Assembly: GCF_002865645.1 (NCBI RefSeq)
Contig: NW_020194684.1
Coordinates: 2,123,241 to 2,187,240, forward strand
Length of the DNA stretch: 64,000 bases
Source: Hyaloscypha bicolor E
Taxonomy: Eukaryota > Ascomycota > Leotiomycetes > Helotiales > Hyaloscyphaceae
Direction of reading: 5' to 3'
The notes below the pieces were generated by a model. The model searched no databases. It was given only the letters and a program-made list of their open reading frames with translations, and was not told where the DNA came from. Positions 63,549 to 64,000 of the stretch are shown here, piece after piece. Each line of letters starts with the position of its first letter. The stretch's first letter is position 1. A program made the position numbers and the translations under genes.

Positions 63549-64000
63549 TGGCATGGCCTGATCTTCTGGAGACGTTGCATCCCATTCAGAATCAGAGGTC
63601 GTCGACACCACCTTGATATGACAAAGATCCACGAGACGGAAGCAATCCGCGATGCCATTTGATGGAAGATGCGGGCTAGCGTCTGAGTCCTTAACGAGAT
63701 CAGGAGGTCTAGATCTTGCATTCTGTCAAAGACGACACCCCACAGGTCGAGGTCAAATCTGGTGGCATATCTCTGAGCCTTTTCGTTCTCTGTGCTGATA
63801 AGCTAGATAGGTCAATAATGGTATTTTCGGCCCAAATTCCTGACCCGAGAAACTATCCCCTGTGGAACATTCCCTTGACATTGTTTCTGCTACCAGTTCG
63901 GTCCTTTCCCACCTGCTGTGCTATTCAGTGTGACTTGAGCGAAAGAGACAATGGTATTCTGAAAAAGTCTGCGCGAATCAGTTTTCAGTGTAGCGAGTCT
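63549..64000. other. window end, no gene seen
   Basis: A minus-strand ORF at 63494-63721 overlaps the end of the PBDC1 gene and has no support. Confidence 0.35.

Overview
The window looks like a piece of a filamentous ascomycete genome (Pezizomycotina, possibly Helotiales). The signs are short introns of about 45-60 nt with GTRNGT donors and CTAAC/CTGAC branch points, three Zn2Cys6-type or fungal-specific transcription factor genes, plant-polymer glycoside hydrolases (GH28, GH29, GH32), and an AT-rich, TpA-rich block of the kind left by repeat-induced point mutation (RIP). Exon structures below were worked out by hand from splice signals and reading-frame continuity. Family names come from recognised motifs, not from a search.

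Layout. 1-4545 is a RIP-degraded repeat block without a usable ORF. Next come a broken Zn2Cys6 regulator (4929-5590) and a 444-bp MITE (7497-7940). At 7973-10507 a four-exon RBR (RING-IBR-RING) E3 ligase gene and a five-exon gene for a tandem ubiquitin-like protein ending in LRGG-Q diverge from a shared 316-bp promoter; this pair is my main candidate for an undescribed system. A coiled-coil protein gene follows (11057-12151). 12550-13541 is a TA-flanked element with a 4-unit minisatellite and a degenerate telomere-like tract inside.

13895-21311 holds an amidase, a secreted six-bladed propeller (SMP-30-like) protein, a decayed GMC oxidoreductase and an intact zinc alcohol dehydrogenase. 22075-24212 holds two F-box-like paralogues in tandem, one decayed. 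25869-28952 is a divergent pair of regulators: a bZIP gene whose basic region starts at an intron, and a DUF3468-type transcription factor with a 16-nt micro-exon. 29436-30535 is a GH28 pseudogene. 30868-33116 is a Zn2Cys6 regulator killed by a solo LTR with a clean 5-bp target duplication. 35372-36583 is a rhodopsin-like receptor relic cut by a MITE that itself carries a second, smaller MITE, another copy of which lies at 44137-44330.

36720-37817 encodes a free-standing carrier-thioesterase didomain whose nucleophile Ser is Glu. Two small TA-flanked MITEs follow, then a DUF3405-like type II membrane protein (40125-41948) and a broken multi-pass membrane protein. 45982-53683 is a carbohydrate-active island: GH32 fructosidase, GH29 fucosidase (C-terminal nonsense codon) and an unassigned secreted glycosidase-like protein. 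54619-63548 carries a disordered protein, two unknown proteins and a PBDC1-family protein.

A common theme is gene decay: at least six broken or shortened genes carry TAA/TAG codons where a C-to-T change at CpA would explain the stop.
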